This document shows positions 22,314 to 34,296 of a stretch of 64,000 nt of DNA, in pieces. Position 1 is the stretch's first letter; each line of letters begins with the position of its first letter. Below the pieces are notes generated by a model. That model ran no database searches and was not told where the DNA came from. It worked only from the letters and a program-made list of their open reading frames with translations. Origin of the DNA: Gentiana macrophylla (taxonomy: Eukaryota; Streptophyta; Magnoliopsida; Gentianales; Gentianaceae); NCBI GenBank assembly GCA_026214975.1, contig CM047805.1, positions 113,641,845-113,705,844 on the forward strand, given 5' to 3'. A program made the translations under genes and the position numbers.

Positions 22314-24515
22314 GGAGCAGCTCTTCATTTATAGCTCTTGTGCCTAAATCTTCTAATCCAGTTATCATAAAGGATTACAGACCCATCAGTTTAATCGGTT
22401 GCTACTACAAGATTGTTTCAAAAATTTTAGCAGAAAGGATGAAAGCAGTTATCTCTTCGGTGGTTGGAAATTGCCAATCCGGGTTTATCAAAGGTCGGTA
22501 AATTCTAGACGGCGTCCTCATTCTTAATGAAGCGGTGGATTTCCTAAAAAAGAAAGGTATGGCCGTTTTATCTTTAAAGTAGACTTTGAAAGGGCGTTTG
22601 ATTGTGTTAATTGGACCTTTTTAAATAATACCCTGAAAAATATGGGCTTTGGTTTGAAATGGAGAAGGTGGATACAAGGTTTTATTTCTTCGGCTAGAGC
22701 ATCTGTTTTGGTAGGAGGAAGCCCGACTAAGGAATTCAACTTGGAACGAGGTTTAAGACAGGGTGACTCGTTGTCTCCCTTCCTTTTCCTTGTTGCAGCT
22801 GAAGGGCTGAATATTCTGATGACAGAGGCAATTGCAAAAGGTAAATTCTCGGGGGTTGTTATTGGTAAGGATAAGGTTCCGATTTCACATCTTCAATATG
22901 CGGATGATACTGTTTTCTTGGGCATTTGGAGTATGGAAAATTTGAAAAATTTAAAAAGAATCTTATCATGTTTTGAGAAAATCTCTGGTTTGAAAATAAA
23001 TATGGGAAAAAGCTCATTAGCAGGGATAAAGGTACAGGATGGTGATCTTGCTAATGCGGCAGAAATCTTGAACTGTAAGAAGGTTGATCTGCCATTTAAA
23101 TACTTGGGGTTATGGGTGGGGCAAAACATGAAGAAAATGAAGGCATGGGATGAAGTTATTCAGAAATGCAAGGCAAAATTATGTGCTTGGAAATGGTCTT
23201 TGTTGTCGGAAGGTGGAAGACTGGTTCTCATAAAAGCTGTCCTAAGTGCGCTTCCGCTTTTCTTCTCTCTGTCTCTGAGGCCTCTGAATGTGTGATAAAA
23301 CTATTGGAAAGCGTGAGATCTTCCTTTTTTTGGGGAGGGGGTGGGTCACTTAAAAAAATTTCTTGGGTTGATTGGAAAAAAATTCAAGCTCCTAAGTCCT
23401 TAGGAGGCATTGGGGTGGGTAGTTTAAGGTTGCAGAATTGGTCTTTGCTTGGTAAATGGTGGTGGAGGTTCATTTCGGAACCAAGTGCTTTGTGGAGGAA
23501 AGTGATTGTGTCGATTTATGGGGTTGAGGGAGCTTGGAGTTTAGACAACAACCGGAGGGGTTTTGGGGGGGTTTGGAAAGGGGTTGTTGAGGCGGTTGAT
23601 AAAATTAAGAAGGCAGGTGTAGATTTGTTGGGCTCGGAATATTGGGTGGTGGGAATCGGGAATAGGGTGAGATTTTGGGAGGACATTTGGGTGGGTAATG
23701 ATCCTTTAAAAGTTGCTTACCCTAGACTTTATAGGATTTCATTGTGTAAAGATGTTGATGTTGCAGGAGTAGTATGTAGGGATGGTGATAGATGTTCTTT
23801 TAATTGGGCTTGGAAAAGAAGGTTGAGGGGGTTTGAGGAGGAGGAAATAAAGGAGATGGAGATTTTAATTAACTCTGTTTGTGGCAATGCAGGTTCATTA
23901 GATAAATTGAAATGGAAACTTTGTTCGACTGGCAACTTCTCGGTGGCTCTTTTGAGAAAAAAGCTGGAATTGGAATTTTTTAAAAACTCATTTTTAAATG
24001 GTGAGCAGACAGTCAAATGGAATAAATTTCTACCATCGAAGGTGAATTTGTTCATGTGGAAAGCATGTCTCAAAAGGTTACCTACAAAACCGAACCTTAT
24101 ACGACGTGGCGTCTTGGTTCAAGACTCTTATTGTCCACTTTGTTATAAATTTGATGAAACGGTCAATCATCTTTTTTATGCTTGCGATGTGGCTCTGTTG
24201 ATTTGGTCTCATATCTTTAATTGGTGTAAGATCACAGGTCTAAATGCTTTTTCGTTTACGGATTTATGTCACGAAAGAGCTAGGATGACTTCATCAAGTT
24301 TATCCTCACACCTTTGGTCGGCAATTGTCGGAATAACAGCTTGGGTTATTTGGAATACTAGAAACAAAGTTATATTTAACTTTCTTGTTTTAAACCCGGA
24401 GTCTATGTTTAGAGATGTGCAAAGAATCTCCTTCACCTGGCTTTCTAATGCTAATGGTCTTAAGAAATTGGATTGGGAAGAATGGCTAGCAACCCCGTTA
24501 AATGCAGCCAGTTGA
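22314..24515 (+). pseudogene. L1 ORF2 remnant: reverse transcriptase and zf-RVT domain
   Basis: Three frames succeed one another. About 22314-22555 contains FIALVPKSSNP and DYRPISLIGCYYKI (RT fingers), with an in-frame stop at 22499. About 22560-23235 contains the VDFERAFD block and LRQGDSLSPFLF, then YADD with QYADDTVFLG, the catalytic palm. From about 23235 to the TGA at 24513-24515 it contains the plant L1 C-terminal region, with many W residues and the zinc-binding zf-RVT block (FMWKACLKRLPTKPNLIRRG, then CPLC...H...C near 24130-24185). At least two frameshifts and one stop make it non-functional. LINE RT synthesises cDNA at the nicked target site. Confidence 0.92.
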
Positions 24516-24794
24516 GTTTTGAAGAAGGTACTTAAATCATGAAGACTGTCCATTGTAGGTTGATTCTAAATGGTCTCAGCAATTAATGGGATTGGAATGC
24601 CAACCTTTTGGTTACTAAATTGTGGTCAAGGTTACGGGCGAAATTTGCAGCTGCTTGGGAGTATCATTATGCAAGATATGCAGTAGTAGTATTGTTAGTT
24701 TTGGTGATGCAAATCTGTTGTTATTTTCGAATTGAAACATTTTATGTAAACTGTTTTTAGCATCTTGCTGATAATATAATTAAATTGGCTGTTC

Positions 24795-24833
24795 AAAAAA
24801 AAAAAAAAAAAAAAAAAAAAAAGAAAGAAAAAA
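24795..24833 (+). repeat. LINE poly(A) tail
   Basis: A-run interrupted by two G residues, immediately before the right target-site duplication. Confidence 0.85.
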
Positions 24834-24847
24834 AACCATATCCCAAT
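24834..24847. repeat. LINE target-site duplication, right copy
   Basis: AACCATATCCCAAT, matching 22299-22312 at 13 of 14 bases. Confidence 0.85.
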
Positions 24848-26044
24848 TTCTATCCGTTAAAGAAAAAGAATATTAATTCCAATAAGAAAACTAATTTCTT
24901 ATTTAATAATTATTTAACACATAAATTATTATTTTCCGCAAATATTGTAATTAAGAGAAAATTCATTTCCCAAAATAACATAAAGTGACGCCATTTATTA
25001 TTGCCAATGGATAATTGAAAAATGTCTTTCTATTTTATATGTTATTTAACGAATAAATAATATATTTGCATATCCATTAGATAGTCTAACATTTTAATAT
25101 TATTGAAGTTTCATAATACGTGAATTTACTCGCGTGTTAGGAAAGAACCCAGGGACCATGGACCTATAAGCAGTAGCTCCAATAAATTGAAGAAAATATT
25201 TATCAAAATAATATATTTTTACTCAACTTATTAATCCAAGAATTTATCACAATTAATCTGAAACTGAATTTTATCGATTATATATGTCTTATTCTCAATA
25301 TTGTTTATTTATTGAATGTCTACTAATATAATCATTACATTAGACTAACCCTCCATAGACAACCCGATAATGAAGAAGCTAGGAAAGTTTCCGTAAACCT
25401 TATTCATTACATATTATCCCGATTTACCGTTAACACACTAGTGATCAATTAGTTTTTAACCAATATTAACTCGGTCAGTTGATTAGTTTCTTGGATGATC
25501 AAGTAAGAGGATCGTCTTTCTCCCTCCTGCAAGAAGGAATGGATTCCGTATATGTGAAACACATTCCTAGCTACTCATTTTCGAATAGTGACAACGTGAA
25601 AGTGATTCGGACAGCGCCACTTTGAAATCCTTAACGAACACATCAAACACTATCTTAAATGATCAGGTGTCTGTAATTACTTCAAGTTTTAAGGTTAATC
25701 TATATATGATCATCTTATGATTTAATAAGATTTCCCAATGACGGATTTATTTAGGATATATAGATTAAATCAGTCCTAGTATTATATGACCGAGTTATAT
25801 ATAAATGTCCTGCTTATATAACCGACGGTCCCGATAATACGGTCACACTATAAAGGGTTCTGGGCACATTAATGGTGGTTTAATCAATAGCCCTGATTAA
25901 ATTCACCACCGACCAACATGTTTAGGTGTATGATAAATAAATCAACCTTCTATCAATCACCTCATGTGAGGCACACACTATGTATTATGGTTACATATTA
26001 TAAAGTCAATTACCTATAATTGTCTTCGGTCACTACACCTAACA

Positions 26045-26122
26045 ATCTCCCACTTGCCCGTAAAGAAAAGCAACATTAGTTTATATAGCACACCCTCATT
26101 CTATCAACATTCTCCCACTTGT
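26045..26122 (-). promoter_or_regulatory. Duplicated polypurine tract of family-C element
   Basis: On the minus strand GCAAGTGGGAGAT (26045-26057) directly precedes the LTR, and a second copy, ACAAGTGGGAGAA (26110-26122), lies 65 bp upstream. The family-A element shows the same doubling at 40078 and 40153. Confidence 0.75.
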
Positions 26123-26149
26123 TCTTAAGCAGAAGCGACATATCTACCA

Positions 26150-26620
26150 ATCCCTATACGCGCCAAGTGCTTGTCAAAGACATTAAGTCCCACTTACTTG
26201 GTAAACTAATCAGCAAGGCTATCGGCTTGAGGCGATCTTTAGAACTAACATGTCACCCCACTGCACGATCTCTTTGGTTAGGTGGTAGTTTCTCTTAATA
26301 TGCTTCAACCTCTTGTGACTAAGATGCTCATTTTCATTAGCTGCTGCTCCACTGCTTTCACAGCAAAATGGTAATCCAGACTTGGAACTTTTTAAGCCAT
26401 ACTGCCTCTTTAACTTCTCCGGAGGCCGCTATGTATTCGGCTTCCAAAGTTGAACCGGCGATGCTAGATTGCTTCAATATATAGCTTCACTACCAAGAGG
26501 AAACAATGAGCCCTAGAGAGACTTACGATCACCCTTATCTAACTGAAAGTCAGAATGGGTGTAGTCATCGATTTCAGTTTGCACTTGAATATACAAGCAC
26601 GATTATTGCTCGTTCTCTTA
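26150..26620 (-). pseudogene. Copia RNase H remnant
   Basis: Read on the minus strand: DYTHSDFQ...DKGDRKS near 26560-26510, then SPVQLWKPNT-like sequence in one frame and STLEAEYIAASGEVKEAVWL in another (26450-26390). Downstream is ENEHLSHKRLKHIKRNYHLTKE (26335-26280) and a decayed LA(D/S)P.TK region. These are the ordered blocks of Ty1/copia RNase H, including the EAEY acidic pair. Frameshifts and stops occur between blocks, so it is not functional. Confidence 0.82.
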
Positions 26621-29600
26621 GGATACTTGAGGACACTTCACTACTCATTCAATGATCCAATCATTGGCTTGAATTGAATTGATCAACTAATTTTCTCTAT
26701 ACAATTAGAGAATCTTTCCTATTTTTCTATATACAAAGATAAGAGAATTATTTCTTCAAGGGTCGGTAGGAAACCCTTCATTGAATCTTGCATTCGAGAA
26801 AGCATTTTCATCTTAACCAATAAGATGTGTAGGACACTGCCAACAACTTGTTCTCATGAACTCTACCAATTCGAATTCTAAGAATATAGTGTACGTCTCA
26901 AATTTGTTCAAAGAGGCTTGGCTTGTCAGTTCCTGACTTTAGATAACACACCCACATCATTCATAATGATTGTAGTGTCATCTTTTAGCAACCCTAAAAT
27001 ATTTTGGTCTAGCCCATATTTCAAATATATGGCTTTGAATGACCTGAGGTTTACTTTAATCCATCAATATATTTAAGCATTGGTAGTCAATCTTCTATTG
27101 TCTATGAGCTACAAACCTTTCTGTATTGAATGAAATCAAGCTCCGCTTTATGGTAAGAAATTTTCAGGGAATCGCCCCTTGCGAACTTTCTACTTTTCAC
27201 TGAATCAAGCAAGGCTGAATGGTGAGAATGTTTCAGGGCATCACCCCAAGAAAAATTTATACTTTTCAGGGAATCAACCCTTAGTCCATTCAGCTTTTCT
27301 TTGAAAGTCAAACTTTCCAATTCATTCATCTTATTTTCACGAAGAACCAATTTCTCCCACCACACCTGAAACATTCAGCTGGTTCTACAGGAGTGTAAAC
27401 AGAACTAGAGTACCAAATATACATTTAATGGTTCATGGACTTGAGCCAACCTCTTATTATTAGAATCTTATATCGAATTTAAAAAAGACAATAGGTTATC
27501 AATCACCCCTAGCAAACAGTAACGTCCGCATATTCGTTTCCAAGATAGTGGATCAATGGTAAAAACATACTCATACTGTATTTGGGTGGATCGATATTCT
27601 GATCTGATTTAGTAGTGTTTATAAGAATTATCCCCAACAACCAATGTTGGATGTGGTCTGATTGAATCGGATAGTAACTTCTTTAAGTAACATTTTACTT
27701 CAAGGCACAAGGTTGCTATTTAAGCCTTCTTTTAGAAAAACTGTATTAGTCCAACTATCAGTTTCCTATCTTAAAAATTTATAACCAACCTTTACTCATG
27801 GCTTTAAGATATTTCACGAATAGTCATTATGTTGAGCGTGTGTGCAAAATCTCAAGTCTTACCTTCTAGCACAAGTGCTAAACACTTCTATCTGTCGAAG
27901 TAAAGTAAACTTACTTTACTCATTATCCACAAATCTAAAAGTATCTTCTAGGTAGAATTCTCGATACTACAATTTGAATGTAAATCGTTATTTCGAAACT
28001 AATATCTTAATTGAGTTACATTGCAGCTCATCAATAAAAATTTATGGCATTTCATGGTTCATCCTTTCAGTGAAATTATTTCACTAGGAGGTAGGGCGAG
28101 TATCCGTGCTAAATATTATGCTATAGCCTAAATCTGAGGATGGAATACAAGCCTCTCTGGTCATATCAGATATTCCTCCAAATATTTAGATAAACTTATA
28201 GTGTTTCGAGTAGCCATCCGACAAATCGTCGACAATTAAAAACTCCAACTTGCTTGTATTTTTCACAATACCTCAAAGGTCAACGTAAGCAAGCTATAAT
28301 ACTTCTTCAGGTCCATTACCCTTTCCTATTTGAAAGGTTACTCTTCCATTTTTCCTTCGAGACAATGTTCTTAGATTGGGAGAAAAAAATCACCATCTAC
28401 CAGTCTTTCGATCCAATCTTTAGGAAGTATTTTTTATTAATAGATGTCAAAGTTTTGTTTATCTTAATATGCATACCATTCGCCTTGATTGTTCATAATG
28501 TGTTACATACCCTTTAAGCATTTTTAGTGTTTATACTTTATAAAATAAAATCCGAGTCTCTGAATCGTACTACAACTGTCATATTCACTTTTTATATTTA
28601 GCAATCATAATCAACGTGAAAGTGAATCCAACGATTCTGAAACAAATATTGTATTTATGCCGTAAGGAATAAAGCTCGATATCGTATATGAAATTTGTCT
28701 CAGTATATGACTCTCACTATCTTAGCTGTATGAACGGCTAGTTGCTTAATCTTAGTCATGAATGCCAAGGTATATTGTTCTTCCAAAATAACTTAGCTCC
28801 CAAGTCACGTACTCGGTTTGGAAAGTATCTCAGGATTCATAGCTTAGTAAACCAAATTTACTTTCCACACCCTACACATTCTTTAATTAATATTTCCGTT
28901 TAGTCATTCGATTATTTAGTTTTAGATACACTTGTAGACATTTTCCTTCCCATTCATGGCTTTCCTAAATTGGAATTGACATTGAACTAGTAGTTAAGTT
29001 GAGTAATAAATACTCTTGAACTGTGGAATGTCTTATTGGATTGATTCTAAATCATATTCGTCATCTTTGAACTAATTTCGTTTGTCTCTCATTCAACGCG
29101 ATTGCCAGTAGTGACATACTTACTAATGTCACTTCAGTTCATAGGCTGAAAAGAGAATCCTCTACCGAAATTATTGTTTGCATTCTCGATTAATGAGTTC
29201 AATGTTCTTGTTACTTTTCCACTTTTATGAAGTCATTATCAGTCAATTTTATGGTTGAGTAGTTTGGTTATTCTGAGACAACATGTTGTCGCAAATAAAA
29301 ACGAAACAAACAAATCAAATCAAATCATACACCACAACAAATAAGATTTTACAAATTAGAAACGTAATGTCATGCATGCATTTTATCCTATCATTCAATG
29401 AATTTAATCTCACACCTATAATGCTTCCATAGGGTAGGTAAAAAAGATGACGATTAAATTGTAACAATCTCTCGCAACAATTAAATTTTCAAGAATCGAG
29501 CATCCTATTTAATTGCTGACTAGCTTCCTTTTTCACCCAAGTTATTTCCAAAATATCCATCTGAATGTAATATACTGTTTTAGATTTTTAAGTACGCAAC

Positions 29601-30486
29601 AAGTACACCGCCGTAGGGTAGGTCAATGACCCGACGAGTACTTCAAATCTTATTTATTCCAAGACCAAGCCTTAAATTTTGATAGCGGTGGAAGGTCATC
29701 CATAAGGGGGCGAAATCAAAGTGGCCAGATATGTCATCATTCTCTCACAGTGCTTGTGTCAGCAATAGAGACTGTGAGGTCGGTTGTCACATTTCCCGCT
29801 CTCACACGCTATTTTGAAAAGTATGTAGTCTTATTGGAATTTTAGAATTTCTTAATAATTTAAAAAATAATAAATCATGAATATTTAATTAAACATCTCA
29901 TTAGTTTATCGGTTCCAAATACCGCCTAATCGCTGTCAATTTTCATGATTTTCCAATAATTTTTATTATTAAAATTCTTTTGTGTAGGTATTACATAATT
30001 AAAGCCACCAAGAATTTTATAATCCTAATTTTTATAATAATTAGGATTTGTAATTTTTTTTCAATAATCCGAAAAAAAAGTCGAGCATTTTTTTTTAAAA
30101 CCAACCACTAGCTAATCAGTACCGAATGCCTTCTAACTAGTGTTAACTTTAGACAATTTTCCAATTTTCTAATTATTAAATTCCTTTTATTTAACCGATA
30201 CATAAATTACATTTTTATCAAGTGAATTTGTATCCAAATAAAATTCATATGGGTCAATTTATTTAATTAATGTTACCAAAATTAATATAAATTACTTTAC
30301 GAATATACATGTATAATTAAATGCAATTAATTATCTTTATATATGCATGACTAAGAGTGGAATTAATGATTCATGATGCATACGACATGAATATATCACG
30401 TAAGTCACATTTAAGAAAATTAACACGAAAAATGAAATAGTGAGATGGATTGTTTAATACCCTATGTCTAAACTATTAATAGAAAG

Positions 30487-30518
<32 letters not shown>
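30487..30518. repeat. A32 homopolymer
   Basis: A-run between the family-C interior and a gag fragment of a different Copia element. There is no target duplication around it, so it may mark a deletion joint, a lost poly(A)-ended insertion or an assembly join. Confidence 0.9.
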
Positions 30519-30521
<3 letters not shown>

Positions 30522-30924
30522 TAAACCCAATCTCAAGCAAATCAGAAAGCCCCAAGGCATCAACATTGGGAAATCTATCAGCCATATTCTTCCATACATC
30601 TTGGGCACTCTTGAAGTATATCAAACTTTGAGAAATAATATTCTATACTAGTTTAAGATCCAAGATCTTACCATAGTATCACATTGTCTCCAAGCTTGGA
30701 AATCTACTGAACTTGTTTCTGGCCTCTGAATTCTGCCATCGAAGAAGCCATACAAATTCTTCGTAATCAACAATCAACATCATCTTCATTGACATCTTTC
30801 AGGAATTATAGTTGTTGCCATTCATTAATGGTTGAACCAAATCTAATGAAGGATTCCCATTGGGATGAACATAAAATGGACTTGAAGGGCTCACTTCTTG
30901 CTTCTTTGCTGCCACAGCTATCAT
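30519..30924 (-). pseudogene. Copia gag N-terminal fragment
   Basis: The minus-strand frame starts at ATG 30924-30922 (MIAVAAKKQEVSPSSPFYVH). It continues with HPNGNPSLDLVQPLMNGNNY, a close relative of the conserved plant Copia gag start (a ...HPSD.PG..LV...L.G.NY.SW block). After a stop near 30800 it continues with WLLRWQNSEARNKF and ISQSLIYFKSAQDVWKNMADRF, the UBN2-type gag core. At least three stops are present. It ends at the A-run (30518), so capsid C-terminus, zinc knuckle and pol are missing. It is preceded by a PBS and an LTR in the proper order. Confidence 0.85.
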
Positions 30925-31106
30925 GAAAAGATAATCCATACAAGAACATAATAGAAATCGATCAAAAAACTTATCAAGAACTAAGAATTTACACGAAATT
31001 ATCTCAAGAATCTGTGAATACCACAAGAACAGATGAAGAAAAATCTCAAGTTTCCTCCTAAAAACCACAGTAAACACAGAAAAGCAATGAAACCCCTAAT
31101 TTTCAC

Positions 31107-31118
31107 GCTCTGATACCT
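31107..31118 (-). promoter_or_regulatory. Primer binding site (initiator tRNA-Met type)
   Basis: The minus strand reads AGGTATCAGAGC directly after the LTR, the canonical plant Copia PBS complementary to the 3' end of initiator methionine tRNA. Confidence 0.85.
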
Positions 31119-31404
31119 TGTTGAATTTGTGAAATTTGAAAACACAACACAAAATGTAATGTAGAATTCTTACTGCTCAGAATAATGAATGAGTTAAGTT
31201 ACAATGTTGTTGATTATAGGGTATTCATACAACATACAGCGCATAAATCAAGTAAAATGATGTCATAAGACTGTTACAGCAGAATAATTGCCGAGCTACA
31301 CTACTCATTTGAGCTGATCCATATTCAGCTGAGATGACTTCTTTAGTTGAGCTGAGTTGACTGCTATTGAGTTGTTCAGTTGATCACATCCTCTTGTATC
31401 AACA
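31119..31404 (-). mobile_element. Small Copia LTR (5' LTR), minus orientation
   Basis: The 286-bp segment has TGTTGAATTTG at its left and GTATCAACA at its right end, and is followed on the minus strand by a PBS and a gag start. It is the 5' LTR of an element cut off at 30518; the 3' LTR is not in the window. Its small size sets it apart from the 1.4-2.2-kb LTRs elsewhere in the window. Confidence 0.82.
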
Positions 31405-31868
31405 CTCATTTATCCATATATTGTAACATAAGTGTATGCTGGTGATGACGGTTAAAATAGTCTATCCTACGACATCAACATACTATCCATTATGAGTTAA
31501 AAATAGTTGTTGCGACCTATAAATACGAACCATTTGAGTTGAATAGCATATGTCGGGTTCGTGAGTCGAGAAATCTGCACTTAGCGTTTATTTTCCCTGT
31601 TTCGATATTATTTCGTGTATTATTTGATTATTTTCAGGATACGAAATATTGGGCTGAGCATAATGGACGAATCTGGAGTGGACTGAACGAAAAGAATGGG
31701 CATTGGGTATTCCAGAACCTTCCAAGTTAAGTTGGCTGAAGAAAAAGGACAAAAATACCCCCGTTAACCTGGGAGGCGGTGCCGACTTACCGAGCTTCCA
31801 GAATCTTCAAAAACGCATTTTCTTGGACGAGGGGTAGAACTAGATGTTTCTAAGTCGGTTTAGATAGC

Positions 31869-31876
31869 TATAAATA
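31869..31876 (+). promoter_or_regulatory. TATA box, left Athila-type LTR
   Basis: TATAAATA, conserved at 50175-50182 in the right LTR. It is followed 61 bp later by AATAAA, so the start of transcription is expected shortly after the box. A second CTATAAATAC occurs earlier in both LTRs, at 31516 and about 49822. Confidence 0.55.
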
Positions 31877-32438
31877 AGAGGCTTCGCCTCAGAACAAAAT
31901 GTACCCAAATTATTCAAGGCAAATTATGCAATAAAAGTTCTTTGTTCTTTATTTTATTTATTTTATGAGTTCTGGTCGGAGAGACGACGGAGTCGCCGCC
32001 TAGGGAGAGATCCGAGGGAGATCTACGCTCATCTTCGAGGGTATGGTTTTCTGTCTTTTTCAAGATGTAGTCTATCGTTGTTCTATTCAACTAGTATGTT
32101 TTAATTGCTTATTTAGTTTAATTATGTAGTAGTTAGTTTATTTTACCCTATGTGTTATAGATCTGATTCATTGGTAAAAAATCATGGAATAGTAGTTGCG
32201 TTCTTCAGATCTGCGACGGTCTATATCGCTAGATCTGAATACCTAGTAAATTACTAATTCATGATAATCAGTGCCATCTACGTTGATTGATAGATTTAAT
32301 TTACATGTTAGCAGCCTGATCAACTATTTGCAGTCATCGTAAACTAGCATGAAACACGAATGGTGAAGTGCTATGTTTGGACATTATCTTGAATGGACCC
32401 AAGGAACGTGCTGATCAATGTCGACAGTTGTCTAGGAG

Positions 32439-32443
32439 GGTTT
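32439..32443. repeat. Copia target-site duplication, left copy
   Basis: GGTTT, identical to 42002-42006. It brackets the Copia element inserted in the Athila-type left LTR. Confidence 0.9.
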
Positions 32444-34277
32444 TGTTAGGTGTGATGCCCGAAAGACAATTTTTGTAATTGTTTTATTTAATAAATGAAA
32501 TGATATTATTATTCATATTTATTATTCTCATAATCACCGATGTGACAATAGTATTTACACTACAGAAAACCCTGAGTATATCGTTTATGTAATCACTTAA
32601 CTCAGTGTATGAGATATACACGGGAGGATTGAGTTAGTGAAGATGTACTTAAAATACAATTAGTCCGTAGTAAAGTTAATCGAGAGTATCGGGTCTCCCT
32701 TTAACGCATTATTATTAATGCGCCCATAACACGATAGGTGTGATCGCCTTATCCGGACTTTCGGTTAAGTGGAACCTAATGGGGCATTTATATATGATAG
32801 ATATATCATATGGGTGGACCGATTTGATCTCGAGTTCTCAATATAATTCCGTAATTGAGAAGTCTTATCGAATCATTAGATGATCATATTATGGATATAT
32901 CTTAATCCCGAGGTGATCACAATGATCGCTTGAATCGGTATGAGGTTTGACTTGACGGTTAAGGATTACACCGAGTCCGTGATCCGAATTACCCCATCTT
33001 GGCATTGTAATTGGATTGAGTGAGTAGTCGTGTTATCACAGATACGAATCCATTCCTTCCATTTATGGAAGTAGATAGACAGCCTCTTATGAGTTAATCC
33101 TAGACATTGATCGATCCATGGGATTCATATTACACCGATTAGCTACCGGTGAGTTATTTGAATTATTGATCACTAGGGGTTAACGGTAAGTAAGGACAAG
33201 ATGTTCGAAAAGGGTTAACGGTAACTTCCCGATTTAGAATGAAACAATGCATGGAGGATTAATCCATATGAAATGATTATATCATGGGACGCTTATTACT
33301 TTCGTGAGGAGATAAATATAATCTTATAATCGGAGGAGTGCGATCACGGGATTATGGTGGCATATTCTGTGATTGATTTATCGAATATAATTATTTCATG
33401 CTCATAAGATAATTATTTATTTGATTTATCGGAGCCATTGATTATTTGTCCATGGTCCCGACGTGCCTCCTATTATAGCATGTATATTCTCGGACGTCGA
33501 ATCCTAATAATATTAGTTTAGTTCGTGTTGGACTTTATTAAAACGATATGTGAATTAATTGTTTGGTGGACTATTAAATTAGTTGGGCTAAATAATTAAA
33601 TATGTGGAAAAGACATTTTCCATAATCTTGGCCCAATTATCACAGAATTAAGAAATTAATATTGACTAGGTCAATATATGTTTGTGGCGCCACATGTGTC
33701 TTTATTTTAACAAGGAATTAGTTTTTTTTGTGTGTTAAAAAGACATGTGCATAAAAATATTTATTGGATAAATATTTATGGTAAATAATAAAGATATGAA
33801 TATTCTTGATTTGTTCTAGAATATTTTGGGATTATCTTTTATTTACTAGGATTATTATAATTGATTTTGTATTAATTATAAAATCCTTGGAGAAATTTAA
33901 GTTTTACTCTCCTATATAAAGAGAGTTCTCTAAAGCCTTAGAATACACTTGAGAATTCGAATTCCCTTAGTAATTGAGAGGAAGAAATTTTCGGCCATAG
34001 TCTGAGGAAAATCTTGGTGATTTTTCCCCAGAAGATATCGGAGGGTTCGAATGAGAATTCCTTCCACGGGAATTGCTTGGATCACACGTGACGGAAGATC
34101 GTGGTGCTCTTCACATCATTGTTCGATCATCCTAATAGCGGTTCTCCAACTTGGATTTTGAGATCCAAGAGGTATGTTCTACAACTTACTTGTAGATGTA
34201 GATTTAATGTTTTATTACGAGTATTTTATAGATCTAGATCCTTAAATCGCTTCCGTTGCGATGATATTTTCCTAACA
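32444..34277 (+). mobile_element. Copia family-A 5' LTR
   Basis: The 1834-bp LTR aligns end to end with 40166-42001. Differences are small, clustered substitutions and indels, for example near 32701-32720, 33121-33150 and 34030-34080. A TATATAAA box is at 33913. It is followed by the PBS. Confidence 0.95.
33913..33920 (+). promoter_or_regulatory. TATA box of Copia family-A 5' LTR
   Basis: TATATAAA followed by GAGAGTTCTC. The same sequence is at 41633-41640 in the 3' LTR. Confidence 0.55.
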
Positions 34278-34296
34278 AATGGTAGCAGAGCCGGGG
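34278..34296 (+). promoter_or_regulatory. Primer binding site of Copia family-A element
   Basis: AATGGTAGCAGAGCCGGGG directly follows the 5' LTR. TGGTAGCAGAGCC differs by one base from the canonical TGGTATCAGAGCC complementary to initiator tRNA-Met. Confidence 0.85.

Larger units (their letters stand above)
22313..24833 (+). mobile_element. 5'-truncated L1-type LINE with poly(A) tail
   Basis: The insert runs from the end of the left 14-bp duplication to an A-rich tail at 24795-24833. It carries a broken ORF2 (22314-24515), then about 280 bp of 3' untranslated sequence, then the poly(A) tail. The endonuclease domain and ORF1 are missing, which is the usual 5' truncation after target-primed reverse transcription. 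The host is the family-C Copia LTR, which is interrupted here. Confidence 0.92.
21844..26044 (-). mobile_element. Copia family-C LTR (3' LTR), interrupted by a LINE
   Basis: The right end is CACCTAACA (26044), followed by ATCTCCCACTTGC, a polypurine tract on the minus strand, so this is a 3' LTR of a minus-strand element. The left end is set at TGTTGTAG (21844), just past a TTCCGTTGCGG-type tail also seen near the end of the family-A LTR. Without the LINE insertion and its duplication the LTR is about 1.67 kb. A minus-strand TATATAAA box lies at 22246-22253. Part of it recurs at 8433-10794. Confidence 0.75.
26045..30486 (-). mobile_element. Decayed interior of minus-strand Copia family-C element
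   Basis: The region begins with two polypurine-tract copies on the minus strand and contains an RNase H remnant at 26150-26620. Near 29600-29800 the minus strand matches the leader of the family-A element (35850-36200): AGCGGGAA, then CAACC..CC(C/T)CA(C/G)(G/A)GTCTCTA, then TTTGATTTCGCCCCCT and GACCTA(T/C)CCTACG. Leader and RNase H are thus in the expected order, with about 3 kb of unrecognisable pol between. No 5' LTR or PBS follows; the sequence ends at an A-run. Short repeats built on TTTCAGGGAATC lie at 27120-27290. The open frame at 28254-28517 has no motif. Confidence 0.65.
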
